From an uncultured Opitutia bacterium (lineage in GTDB: Bacteria > Verrucomicrobiota > Verrucomicrobiia > Opitutales > Opitutaceae): a DNA stretch of 11,382 nt. The stretch covers positions 1 to 11,382 of the forward strand of contig CALFZM010000086.1 of the NCBI GenBank assembly GCA_937952235.1, written 5' to 3'. The translations under genes were made by a program, and so were the position numbers. Shown in pieces: positions 1-7,436 of the stretch (the first letter of the stretch is position 1; every line of letters begins with the position of its first letter). The notes under the pieces were generated by a model. That model had not been told where the DNA came from, made no database searches, and saw only the letters and a program-made list of their open reading frames with translations.

Positions 1-560
1 GCTGCGAGGCCATACAGCAGCCAGGATCCCATGCTCGGACGGCCCTTGATGATCGAGCCCGTGTTCATGAACGCGTGCGCGGTGTCGTGGTTGATCTGCT
101 CCGTCTGCATGGAGCGGATCACGCAGAGCTCGTCGGCCACGCTTCCGAGGTGCGGGAAGAGTTCGCTGATCTCGATGCCCGCGCGTCCGTGTGGCTTGAA
201 CGCCGTGAACGGGCCCCGCGCCTTGAGTTCGGTGCCCTGCAGCTGCGCAAGCTGCTGCCCGGCGGTGAAGGACTCGGGAAACGGCTGGCCGTGGAGCTCC
301 TTCAGTTTCGGTTTCCAGTCGAAAGTCTCGAACTGGGACGGACCGCCCGCCATGCAGAGGAAGATCACGCGCTTGGCCTTCACGGGATGGTGAGCGGCCC
401 GCAGCGCGCCGCTCCAGCCCGGCGGACGCCCTCCACCGCCGGAGGCGCCGAGTCCGTTCGCCAGGAGGGCGAACGCCATTCCGCCGAGGCCGTACGCGCT
501 TTGCTGCAGGAACGCGCGCCGGTTGATGCTGAGGGCGTGGGTGGTGGGATCGAAGGGCAT
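1..560 (-). CDS. DUF1501 family secreted protein (3' end missing, cut by window edge)
   Basis: The first 186 codons are present, read leftwards from an ATG at 560. The protein begins with a twin-arginine type signal: N13-R14-R15-A16-F17-L18 followed by a hydrophobic stretch (about 22-38). It is therefore probably exported folded by the Tat system. After the signal comes 'KAKRVIFLCMAGGPSQFETF' (about residues 61-80) followed by DWKP. This is the N-terminal signature of DUF1501, a family with an alkaline phosphatase/sulfatase-like fold. The later stretch 'EISELFPHLGSVADELCVIR' also fits the family. The catalytic or metal residues further on lie outside the window, so activity cannot be judged. 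The gene lies 103 nt downstream of the PSCyt/DUF1553 gene on the same strand with no clear terminator between, so co-transcription is likely. DUF1501 proteins are commonly encoded next to DUF1549/DUF1553 proteins in Planctomycetota and Verrucomicrobiota. The substrate is unknown. No Shine-Dalgarno sequence precedes the start. The leader is almost purely pyrimidine. Confidence 0.88.
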   Translation of the reverse strand, partial: MPFDPTTHALSINRRAFLQQSAYGLGGMAFALLANGLGASGGGGRPPGWSGALRAAHHPVKAKRVIFLCMAGGPSQFETFDWKPKLKELHGQPFPESFTAGQQLAQLQGTELKARGPFTAFKPHGRAGIEISELFPHLGSVADELCVIRSMQTEQINHDTAHAFMNTGSIIKGRPSMGSWLLYGLA

Positions 561-663
561 GGAGAAGGAGTAAAGGAGTGAGGACGGGAGGGAGGAGGAG
601 CCTGGGCGGGTGCCGGAGGTCGTTCGAAAACACGCTGGCTCCGGGATCCCTCGCTCCCGTTTA

Positions 664-3600
664 TCAATAACGCGTGATGACCTCCTGGCCGTTGAGCAGA
701 ACCCGCGCGACGCTGGTCCACGCGGCGAGTTCCGCGGGCTCTCCCGCCGGCGCCGGCGCGAGGCCGACCCGCAGGAGCTTCCGCGCGGCCTCGATGTCGG
801 CGCGATAGTGCTCGCGCTGGGCGGCGAGAAACGCGAGCAACGCCGCGGACTCCGCGTGCCGGGGCTCGCGGGCGACCGCAAGGCGGAACGCCTGGCGCAG
901 CCGCCCCGCGTCGTCGGACGCGGCGGCGACGAGCCGCGCCGCGAAGAGCCGCGCCGCCTCCACGAACGTCGGGTCGTTGAGGAGCGTGAGCGCCTGCTGC
1001 GGCGTGTTGCTCACCACCCGCTGCGCCGCGCATTCGTCGCGCGCCGGCGCGTCGAAGTTGGCGAGCATGGGATGGAGGAAGGTACGCTGCCAGTGCATGT
1101 ACAGGCCGCGGCGCCATTGTTCGTCGTCGGCGCTCGCGACGTAATCGCGGTCGGGAAACTGGAGCTGCGAATAGTAGCCGGCCGGCTGATACGGTCTTAC
1201 GCTGGGGCCGCCCACGTCGCGCAGGTTGAGCGCACCGGCGATGAAAAGCGCGTTGTCGCGGACGAACTCCGCCTCGAGCCGCCGCGGGTTCTGCGCGGCG
1301 AGCAGCCGGTTGGCGGGGTCGGCCTCGCGCAGGTCGGCGCGGACCTGGCTGCTCTGCCGGTAGGTCGCGCTGGAGACGATCAGCCGGATCATGTGCCGCA
1401 GGTCCCAGCCGCTGCCGCGAAACTCGGCGGCGAGCCAGTCGAGCAGCTCGGGGTGCGACGGCGGCTCGCCCTGCGATCCCAGATCGTCGACGACCGCGCT
1501 GAGCCCGGTGCCGAAGAACAGCGCCCAGAGCCGGTTCATCACCACCCGGGCCGTGAGGGGATTTTCGTCCGACACGATCCATTGCGCCAGGTCCAGCCGC
1601 GTGAGCCGCCGCTCCGCCGTGCTCTCGCGCCGGCCCGGCAGGAAGCTCGGCGTGGCGGGCAGCACGAGGGGGCCGGATTCGTCCTGCCAGTTGCCGCGCG
1701 GCAGCACGCGGATCGCCAGCGGCTCGGTCGCTTCGGTGACCAGCGTCCAGGCGCGACCCTCCCGCGTGGCGCGGATCTGCGCCTGCAGCCGGTGCAGCCG
1801 GTCGAAGGCGGCGCGATCGTGGCCCGTGCTGAGCAGCCAGGTCTCGGCCAGCAGCGCCTGCTGCGCCGGCGTGCGCGCCGCAGGCGCCGCCGACAGCGCG
1901 CCCGCCAGGGCGGGCGGGGCGACGTCCCGGGGATCGGCGGCACCGAACGGGCTGACGAGGAACCGCAGCGGCAGGGTGAAGTCGCCGGTCAGCGTGAGCA
2001 CCAGCGTGTCGCCGGGCGCGAGCGTGAAAGGTTGCCCCAGCAGCCAGGTGCCGTGCGGACGCCGGCCGGCGGCGGCGCGCGGAATGCGCCAACCGGAGGC
2101 GATGCCGATGACCTCGTCGCCCTGCTCGAAGCGCGGCGCCTTCTCGGAGGCGTCGGCGAAGGCAAACTCGAGCCTCCGCTCGCGGCCGTCGCTCCCCCGC
2201 ACGACGCCGGCCAGGCGGACGTTTTCCACGCCGGTCGCACCCGGCGACTCGTCCGGACCGGGCGCGGCGACCTCCAGCCGCAGCGCGGCCAGCGGACCGG
2301 CCTCGGGCGAGAGGGTCACGCGCAGGGATTCGTTGCGGGCGAGCGGCCGCGGCAGCCGCACGGAGCCATCGGCCGCGGGCGCCACCTCCCCGCCGCGCAC
2401 CGCCTCCCGTCCCCGCTGCCGCGTGGCGCTCGCGGCCGGCTGGCGCCAGCCGCCCGGGTTGGCCGCCAGGTACGCCCGCGCCTCATCCACCCAGGCGGCA
2501 AACGCGGTCCGGCTGCCAGTATCCAGGCTCCGGTGACGCACCTCCGCCCGCAGGGCGGCGAGTTCCGCCTCGAACCGTTGCTTCCGCCGCTGCAGGTACG
2601 GGCTGCCGACCTCGCGCTCGGGGGGGAACGGGTAGTCGTTGTTGAAACCCTTGAGCTCGGGATTGGGCGTGTAGGGATAGTCGCTGTAGACGCCCCACTG
2701 CTTCACGTCGGCGAAGAATGCCTGGAGCTGGTAGAAGTCGGCGGCCTTGATCGGGTCGAACTTGTGATCGTGGCACTCGGCGCAGCCGAAGGTGCTGCCG
2801 AACCACGCCGCCGCCACCGACCGCACGCGCTCCGCCCCGTACTTCGCGAGGTACTCCTTCGGCTGCGCGCCGCCTTCGCGCGTCATCATGTTGAGCCGGT
2901 TATAGCCGGTGGCGACGAGTTGCTCGGCCGTGGGCGACGGCAGGAGATCGCCGGCAAGCTGCTCGAGCGTGAACTGGTCGAAGCGCTTGTTGGCGCTGAA
3001 GGCGCCGATCACGTAGTCGCGGTACGGAAAGATGCGCTGGTTCTGGTCGCCGTGGAACCCGACGGTGTCGGCGAACCGCGCGACGTCGAGCCACCACACG
3101 GCCAGGCGTTCGCCATGGTGCGGGGAGGCCAGCAGGCGCTCGGTGGCGGCGCGCAGCGCGGCGGGCAGGTCCCGGGCGGCCGCGGCCTCGAAGGCGTCGA
3201 GCTCGGCCGGCGTCGGCGGCAGCCCGGTGAGGTCGAGCGAGAGCCGCCGCAGCAGCCGGGCGGGCTCGGCCGGAGGCGACGGGATGATCCCCTGCGCGGC
3301 CAGGCGGGCATGGATGAAGGCGTCGATCGGAGGGAGGACGGCACCGTCCGGCCCGGCGACGGCCGGCACCGCGGGACGCGACAGCGGGGCGTAAGCCCAG
3401 TGCGGCTCGTAGACCGCTCCCTCCGCGACCCAGCGCCGCAACAGGTCCTTCTGCGCCGCGGTGAGGGTCTTGTGCGCCTCCTCCGGCGGCATCGGGTCGA
3501 GGGCGTCGGTGATCCGGAGAATGATTTCGCTCTCGTCGGGCTTGCCCGGAACGATGGGGATGACGCCGTTCTTGGTCGGCTTGAGCGCCTCCTCGCGCAC

Positions 3601-3780
3601 GTCCAGCCGCAGTCCGGCTTCGCGGGTCTTGGCGTCGAACCCGTGGCAATGAAAACACGTGTTCGCCATGATGGGGCGAACCTCCCGGTTGAACGACACC
3701 GGCCGGGACGAGGATGCCGCCTCGAGCGGCGCGACGGCAGCGGCCAGGAGCAGCGGAGCGAGGAAACGGGGTGAGATCAT
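664..3780 (-). CDS. PSCyt1–DUF1549–DUF1553 secreted cytochrome-like protein
   Basis: This 1038-residue protein has the full domain order of the planctomycete-type cytochrome family. A cleavable signal peptide (about 1-21, hydrophobic core FLAPLLLAAAVAP) is followed by PSCyt1 with haem motif CFHCH (42-46) and a downstream MPPEE (97-101) that could supply an axial Met. DUF1549 spans about 150-355, with 'WWLDVARFADTVGFHGD' (229-245) and a second motif CAECHDHKFDPI (333-344). A beta-rich insert lies at about 480-615. DUF1553 covers about 725-1000, including 'NPLTARVVMNRLWALFFGTG' (740-759). Length and layout are normal for the family. The protein should be periplasmic or surface-exposed and may bind c-type haem at two sites. 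The family's reaction is not known, and a redox or polymer-degradation role is only inferred. It is the first gene of a probable two-gene unit with DUF1501. It ends in tandem stops, TGA then TAA. The ATG at 3780 is chosen because the signal peptide begins right there. Confidence 0.93.
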   Translation of the reverse strand: MISPRFLAPLLLAAAVAPLEAASSSRPVSFNREVRPIMANTCFHCHGFDAKTREAGLRLDVREEALKPTKNGVIPIVPGKPDESEIILRITDALDPMPPEEAHKTLTAAQKDLLRRWVAEGAVYEPHWAYAPLSRPAVPAVAGPDGAVLPPIDAFIHARLAAQGIIPSPPAEPARLLRRLSLDLTGLPPTPAELDAFEAAAARDLPAALRAATERLLASPHHGERLAVWWLDVARFADTVGFHGDQNQRIFPYRDYVIGAFSANKRFDQFTLEQLAGDLLPSPTAEQLVATGYNRLNMMTREGGAQPKEYLAKYGAERVRSVAAAWFGSTFGCAECHDHKFDPIKAADFYQLQAFFADVKQWGVYSDYPYTPNPELKGFNNDYPFPPEREVGSPYLQRRKQRFEAELAALRAEVRHRSLDTGSRTAFAAWVDEARAYLAANPGGWRQPAASATRQRGREAVRGGEVAPAADGSVRLPRPLARNESLRVTLSPEAGPLAALRLEVAAPGPDESPGATGVENVRLAGVVRGSDGRERRLEFAFADASEKAPRFEQGDEVIGIASGWRIPRAAAGRRPHGTWLLGQPFTLAPGDTLVLTLTGDFTLPLRFLVSPFGAADPRDVAPPALAGALSAAPAARTPAQQALLAETWLLSTGHDRAAFDRLHRLQAQIRATREGRAWTLVTEATEPLAIRVLPRGNWQDESGPLVLPATPSFLPGRRESTAERRLTRLDLAQWIVSDENPLTARVVMNRLWALFFGTGLSAVVDDLGSQGEPPSHPELLDWLAAEFRGSGWDLRHMIRLIVSSATYRQSSQVRADLREADPANRLLAAQNPRRLEAEFVRDNALFIAGALNLRDVGGPSVRPYQPAGYYSQLQFPDRDYVASADDEQWRRGLYMHWQRTFLHPMLANFDAPARDECAAQRVVSNTPQQALTLLNDPTFVEAARLFAARLVAAASDDAGRLRQAFRLAVAREPRHAESAALLAFLAAQREHYRADIEAARKLLRVGLAPAPAGEPAELAAWTSVARVLLNGQEVITRY

Positions 3781-3801
3781 CGGGCGGCGCGGACGAGGGG
3801 A

Positions 3802-3830
3802 AAGCTAACCTAGTCTGCTGGCAGGCGCAA
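3802..3830 (-). promoter_or_regulatory. Candidate promoter for the PSCyt/DUF1501 unit
   Basis: On the minus strand, TTGCGC (3825-3830) is separated by 17 nt from TAGCTT (3802-3807), placing a start site about 15 nt before the ATG at 3780. Each box matches the sigma-70 consensus at only three positions. Support comes mainly from location: the upstream receptor gene is closed by a terminator, so this unit needs its own promoter in this gap. Confidence 0.3.
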
Positions 3831-3857
3831 TCTATCCCGACACCGCGCCGTCGCCCG

Positions 3858-3876
3858 GGCAGCGTCCCGCGCTGCC
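3858..3876. repeat. Perfect 7-bp hairpin between terminator and PSCyt promoter region
   Basis: GGCAGCG (3858-3864) and CGCTGCC (3870-3876) form a perfect inverted repeat around a 5-nt loop. It lies just past the T-tract of the receptor-gene terminator on the minus strand and has no T-run of its own in that direction. It could extend the terminator structure or be a protein-binding site upstream of the PSCyt gene. The sequence alone does not decide. Confidence 0.4.
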
Positions 3877-3908
3877 AAAACAAAGAGCGCCCCGGGGACA
3901 GGGCGCTC
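3877..3908 (-). terminator. Rho-independent terminator of the TonB-dependent receptor gene
   Basis: On the minus strand, GAGCGCCC (3901-3908) pairs perfectly with GGGCGCTC (3885-3892) around an 8-nt loop. The stem is followed directly by TTTGTTTT (3877-3884). It begins 29 nt after the receptor stop codon. This is a textbook intrinsic terminator and it separates the receptor transcript from the PSCyt/DUF1501 unit. Confidence 0.85.
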
Positions 3909-3937
3909 CTCCGCTGACCGAAGGTCCGGCTGGGCCG

Positions 3938-6220
3938 TCAGAACTTCGTGCTGAGCGAGAACAGGAAGTTGCGGGGGTCGCCCCATCCGCCCATGTTGCC
4001 CTCGCGATAATCCTCGTCGGTGACGTTGCGCACATTGAGCTGCGCGGTGACGTCCCGACCGGCGACCTTCGTGCGGTACTGCACGAGCAGGTCGGCGGTC
4101 GTGTAGCCAGGCATCGTGGCGGTCACGTTCTGGTCCGCCGCGAAGCGGGCGGACGAGCTGTCGCGAACGCCGCCGCCAAAGGACCAGCCGTTGAGGGCGC
4201 CGGACCGGACGTCGTACTTCGTCCAGAGCGACAACACGTCCTTCGGAAACGCCGCGAGCGGGAGACCGACACGCGCGGGCGTGACCGACTTGGTCGTCTC
4301 GGCCTTGGTGGCGTGCGAGTAGCCGACCATGATCTGCCAGTTGGCCGACGGGTTGTAGGAAAGGTCGACCTCGACGCCTTCGGACTCCTCGACGTCACCG
4401 TAGATGAACCAGGGCTGGCGCGCGGTCGCGACCTCGCGGGCACTGTCGCGGGATGAGATGTCCTCGCGCTTCACCCCGTAAAAGGAGAGGGAGCCGGCAA
4501 GGCGGCCGTCGAGCAGCGAGGACTTGAGGCCGATGTCGAAGCCCTTGCCCTTGACCGGATCGAGGCCGCGGCCGTCGGCGTCGGCCCCGAGCTGGGGCTC
4601 GAGCGACTCCGAGTACATCGCGAACGCGGACAACTGGGGAGTGAGCTTGAGCAAGGCGCCGTAGAGCGGCGTCGTCTCGCGGGTCTTGGGCGTGGCACCC
4701 TCGGGGTTGGCCACCGCGCGCTCGTAGTAGGAGTTGCGGGAGTACTCGTTGCGGCGGGCACCGACGATCGTGCGCAGACGGCCCTCGATGAATTCGGACT
4801 GCAGGCCGACGTAGTAGCCGGTGAGCTTCTCGGCCCGGCGGCGGTAGATGTTCCAGGTCTCGCCGCTCGCGGCCCGTTCCTGCGCGGCGTTGCGCAGCGG
4901 CTGCGTGCGCGGGTTCCACACCGCGAAGGCGCCGTAGCGGCCGTCCTGGAAGCGGCCGGCGGTGTCGAACCAGCCGGGCGTGTCCTGGTGCACCCGCTGC
5001 GACTCCTGGCCGAACGACACGGTGTGCTGGGTTGGCCCGAGCGCGAAGCGATAGGTGAACTTGTTGTCGAAATTATACGAGTCGCGGTAATTCGCGAAAT
5101 TGCCGAACCGGAAACGCACTGTGCCGTCGGCGAACGGTTCCTGGTCCCCGCCGATGGACCGCAGGATCTCGAAGTCGTCGATCGCGAAGTTCCACTGCAG
5201 CTGATAAACGAGCCCGTCGAAGACCTTCTGCGTGTACTCGAGGTCGACCGTGTACGACTGGTAGAACGAATAAGTTTCCTTCCCCATCGTGACTTTCCGG
5301 CCGTAGGGATCATCGCCGCCGAAGACCGGCGCGAAGATGTCGAACGTCGGCACGCTGGCGAAGCCATTGGCGTTGAGCCAGGCGCGCGGCGCGGTGCCGG
5401 CGGGCACGGCGCCATTGCCGAGATAGCGGGAGTTGCTGCGAAGCACCGCGGCCGATTCGCGGTCCTGGTTCACGCGCCGGACCGTCTCGAGGTCGACCGT
5501 GAGCAGGCCGTCCTGGAACGGCTTCCAAGCGACGGCGCCGCCGAGGTAGTGCTCGCGCTTGAAATCGTCGTTGCGCCACCCGCCCGCGTCGATCGCGCCG
5601 GCACCGACGCGGCCGGCGAGGGTTTCACCGCCGAGGTTGTAGTTGATCTCGCCCTTCATGAACTCCCAGCTGCCGACGCTCACGCGAGCGTCGCCGCCCT
5701 GCGCTTTGAACTGGGGCTTCTTGGAAATGTAGTTCACGACGCCGCCCGGGCGCACGAGGCCGAAGAAGATGGAGGACGAACCCTTGATCACCTCGATGCG
5801 ATCCATGCCCCAGGTCGAATAGAGCTGCCGCCGGTACTGGCCGTTGCGATACGACTGCAGGCCGGAAAAGCCGCGGATGTTGATGTAGGATTCGTAATTC
5901 GGGTTGGTCTGAATCCCGGGGACGTAGCGCAGCGCCTCGCTCTGCAGGTTCGCGCCGATGTCGGCCACGAACTCGCCCGTGAGCACGTTGATCGTGACGG
6001 GCGTGTCGATGATGTTGGTGCCGAAGCCCGTCGCGGTGATCGCGCTCTGGGCCCGGTAGCCGGCCGCGCGGTCGCTCGCGACCGTGAATTCGGACAGCTT
6101 GATGACGTCGTCGGTCGACGGCCGCGCCGCCGCGGCCGGGGCAGCGGCGCCGGACAACGGCGCAGGGAGAACGAGGGCAGCCACGGAGGTGGCCGCCGCC
6201 AGGAGGCAGGTGGATTTCAT
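3938..6220 (-). CDS. TonB-dependent outer-membrane receptor
   Basis: This 760-residue outer-membrane protein takes up a ligand using energy from TonB/ExbBD. A Sec signal peptide (about 1-30) is followed by a TonB-box-like region DDVIKLSEFTV (37-47). The plug domain (about 55-170) includes GMDRIEVIKGSSSIFFG (138-154) and RPGGVVNYISKKP (157-169), the classic plug signature. A 22-strand-type barrel fills about 175-760, and the chain ends FLFSLSTKF with the C-terminal Phe expected for BAM-dependent insertion. Length fits the family. The plug resembles ferrisiderophore receptors. However, verrucomicrobial receptors of this type are numerous and often assumed to take up carbohydrates, and no SusD gene or siderophore gene is nearby. 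The divergent LacI-family gene favours a carbohydrate or related ligand, which is inference. The ATG at 6220 places the signal peptide at the very N-terminus. Confidence 0.95.
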   Translation of the reverse strand: MKSTCLLAAATSVAALVLPAPLSGAAAPAAAARPSTDDVIKLSEFTVASDRAAGYRAQSAITATGFGTNIIDTPVTINVLTGEFVADIGANLQSEALRYVPGIQTNPNYESYINIRGFSGLQSYRNGQYRRQLYSTWGMDRIEVIKGSSSIFFGLVRPGGVVNYISKKPQFKAQGGDARVSVGSWEFMKGEINYNLGGETLAGRVGAGAIDAGGWRNDDFKREHYLGGAVAWKPFQDGLLTVDLETVRRVNQDRESAAVLRSNSRYLGNGAVPAGTAPRAWLNANGFASVPTFDIFAPVFGGDDPYGRKVTMGKETYSFYQSYTVDLEYTQKVFDGLVYQLQWNFAIDDFEILRSIGGDQEPFADGTVRFRFGNFANYRDSYNFDNKFTYRFALGPTQHTVSFGQESQRVHQDTPGWFDTAGRFQDGRYGAFAVWNPRTQPLRNAAQERAASGETWNIYRRRAEKLTGYYVGLQSEFIEGRLRTIVGARRNEYSRNSYYERAVANPEGATPKTRETTPLYGALLKLTPQLSAFAMYSESLEPQLGADADGRGLDPVKGKGFDIGLKSSLLDGRLAGSLSFYGVKREDISSRDSAREVATARQPWFIYGDVEESEGVEVDLSYNPSANWQIMVGYSHATKAETTKSVTPARVGLPLAAFPKDVLSLWTKYDVRSGALNGWSFGGGVRDSSSARFAADQNVTATMPGYTTADLLVQYRTKVAGRDVTAQLNVRNVTDEDYREGNMGGWGDPRNFLFSLSTKF

Positions 6221-6238
6221 GGGGAGGGTTTGCGGGTT

Positions 6239-6258
6239 GCCGGCCAGGGCAGGCCGGC
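6239..6258 (-). promoter_or_regulatory. Stem-loop just upstream of the receptor start codon
   Basis: GCCGGCC and GGCCGGC form a perfect all-GC 7-bp stem with a 6-nt loop (6246-6251). It ends 18 nt before the receptor ATG. If transcription starts upstream of 6258 it lies in the receptor's 5' leader and could affect translation or mRNA stability. It might also simply reflect the high GC content. Confidence 0.4.
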
Positions 6259-6291
6259 GGCAAGTGATTTACACCGATGTTCGCACTTGCC
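6259..6291. promoter_or_regulatory. Palindromic candidate operator between receptor and LacI-family gene
   Basis: GGCAAGTG (6259-6266) and CACTTGCC (6284-6291) are perfect 8-bp arms around a 17-nt spacer. Nested almost concentrically is ACACCGATGT (6271-6280), an ACA-N4-TGT dyad with a central CG. LacI-family operators typically have a central CpG. The site is in the divergent promoter region and overlaps the proposed -35 of the regulator gene, which fits control of the receptor and autoregulation. Binding by the adjacent regulator is inferred. Confidence 0.45.
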
Positions 6292-6315
6292 CGCGGCGCG
6301 AGTGCGCCGGAATAA
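6287..6315 (+). promoter_or_regulatory. Candidate promoter of the LacI-family gene
   Basis: TTGCCC (6287-6292), 17 nt, then GAATAA (6310-6315), giving a start site near 6322 and a leader of about 11 nt. The match to consensus is weak. The spacer contains a perfect hairpin, CGGCGC-GAGT-GCGCCG (6294-6309). The -35 element overlaps the right arm of the candidate operator. No convincing -35/-10 pair was found for the receptor gene on the other strand. Confidence 0.3.
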
Positions 6316-6332
6316 AACAGTTAGATCATCCC

Positions 6333-7358
6333 ATGCCCCCAGCCTCGATCCGCCGGCTCGCCGCCCAGCTCGGCCTTTCCGCCGCGACCGTCTCCCTCGC
6401 CCTGCGCGGGAGCACGCGCGTGATCCCCGCCACCCGGCAGCGCGTCGTCGATGCGGCGCGCAAGGCCGGCTACCGGCCCAATCCCCTGATCCGTTCGGTA
6501 ATGGCCGCGATGCGCAGGTCGGCGCAAGACAGCTACCAGGGCCTCCTGGCGGCGTTGAACCACAGCGCCGACCCGCAGCCCCAGCTCGGGACGTTTCACC
6601 GCGAAGTCTGGCAGGGAGCGAAACGTCGCGCCCGCGAACTCGGGTACGGTCTCGATCTCTGCTGGTTCGGGCCGAACAACCTCAACCTCGCCCGGCTCAA
6701 CACCGTGATCGCGACGCGCAACATCCAGGGCGTGCTCGTGCTGCCCATAGCCGAGGCCCAGGACCTGGGCGCGCTGGACTGGTCGGGGCTCGCCGGCGTG
6801 ATGCTCGACTACTGTCTGGTCCAGCCGGCGCTGCACACGGTCCTGCCCGACCATCATGTCGCGTTGTTCACCGCCGTCGAGCGCCTGGCCGCCCGCGGTT
6901 ATCGCCGGCCCGGCCTCGTCCTGGACGCCGCGCGGGATGCCCGGCTTCGCTACAAGTGGAGCGCCGCCTACCGCAGTTACTTTCGCACTCCCCGCCCCGC
7001 CGCCCGGCCGGTGCCCGAGTTGCTGGCCCAGCCCATCGATCGAGCCCGGTTCCTTGCCTGGTTCGACCGGCACCGGCCCGACGTGATCATCGCCCACCTG
7101 CAGCAGGAAATCGAATCCTGGCTGCGGGAACGCGGCCGGCGGGTTCCGGACGATGTCGGCTTCCTGCAACTCAACTGGACGGAACGCACCGGACCCTGCG
7201 CCGCCCTGGACCTGCGACCGGCCGTGCTCGGCAGCGCCGCCATCGAATCGATCGTCGCCCAGCTCCAGCGCCAGGAGCAGGGAGTGCCCGAGGTGCCGAA
7301 AACCATCACGCTGCCCGCGCGCTGGGTCGACGGACCCACGTTGAGGCCGGCGGCGTAG
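6333..7358 (+). CDS. LacI-family transcriptional regulator
   Basis: This 341-residue protein opens with a helix-turn-helix at about 4-25 (IRRLAAQLGLSAATVSLALR), the LacI-family DNA-binding motif. The usual continuation TRQRVVDAARKAGYRPNP follows (34-51). The hinge reads LIRSVMAAMRR (52-62) instead of the common 'ARxLR' type, a form I associate with verrucomicrobial LacI proteins. Residues about 65-341 look like a periplasmic-binding-protein-like effector domain (IQGVLVLP 131-138, RRPGLVLD 191-198, 'RPDVIIAHLQQEIESWL' 248-264). The ligand is unknown. The ATG at 6333 is chosen because the HTH starts within a few residues. The frame is open further upstream, but that would overlap the receptor gene. 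The regulator is divergent from the TonB-dependent receptor, with a palindrome between them, so it probably represses that gene. The stop is 78 nt before the phosphoesterase-like gene, which might be co-transcribed. Confidence 0.92.
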   Translation: MPPASIRRLAAQLGLSAATVSLALRGSTRVIPATRQRVVDAARKAGYRPNPLIRSVMAAMRRSAQDSYQGLLAALNHSADPQPQLGTFHREVWQGAKRRARELGYGLDLCWFGPNNLNLARLNTVIATRNIQGVLVLPIAEAQDLGALDWSGLAGVMLDYCLVQPALHTVLPDHHVALFTAVERLAARGYRRPGLVLDAARDARLRYKWSAAYRSYFRTPRPAARPVPELLAQPIDRARFLAWFDRHRPDVIIAHLQQEIESWLRERGRRVPDDVGFLQLNWTERTGPCAALDLRPAVLGSAAIESIVAQLQRQEQGVPEVPKTITLPARWVDGPTLRPAA

Positions 7359-7436
7359 AGCACGCCCGCCGTCCGTCCCCGCCGCGGCGACAATCTCCTT
7401 CCCCTCGCCCCGCCGGCCGCGCAGGCTCGCGACCGC

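Noticed and set aside
561..663. Possible attenuator or terminator between the PSCyt/DUF1553 and DUF1501 genes
   Set aside because: On the minus strand only a 5-bp CGGGA/TCCCG stem is seen and the nearest T-run is displaced, so it does not form a convincing terminator. The rest of the gap is a pyrimidine tract.
1875..1920. GC-rich hairpin GCCCGCC/GGGCGGG inside the PSCyt/DUF1553 gene
   Set aside because: It lies in coding sequence encoding an Ala/Pro-rich linker, and such repeats are expected from the base composition.
610..3774. Very long plus-strand open frame (over 1,000 codons) opposite the PSCyt/DUF1553 gene
   Set aside because: High-GC shadow frame: Arg/Gly/Pro/Ala-rich low-complexity translation with no recognisable domain. 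The opposite strand has clear domains over the same span.
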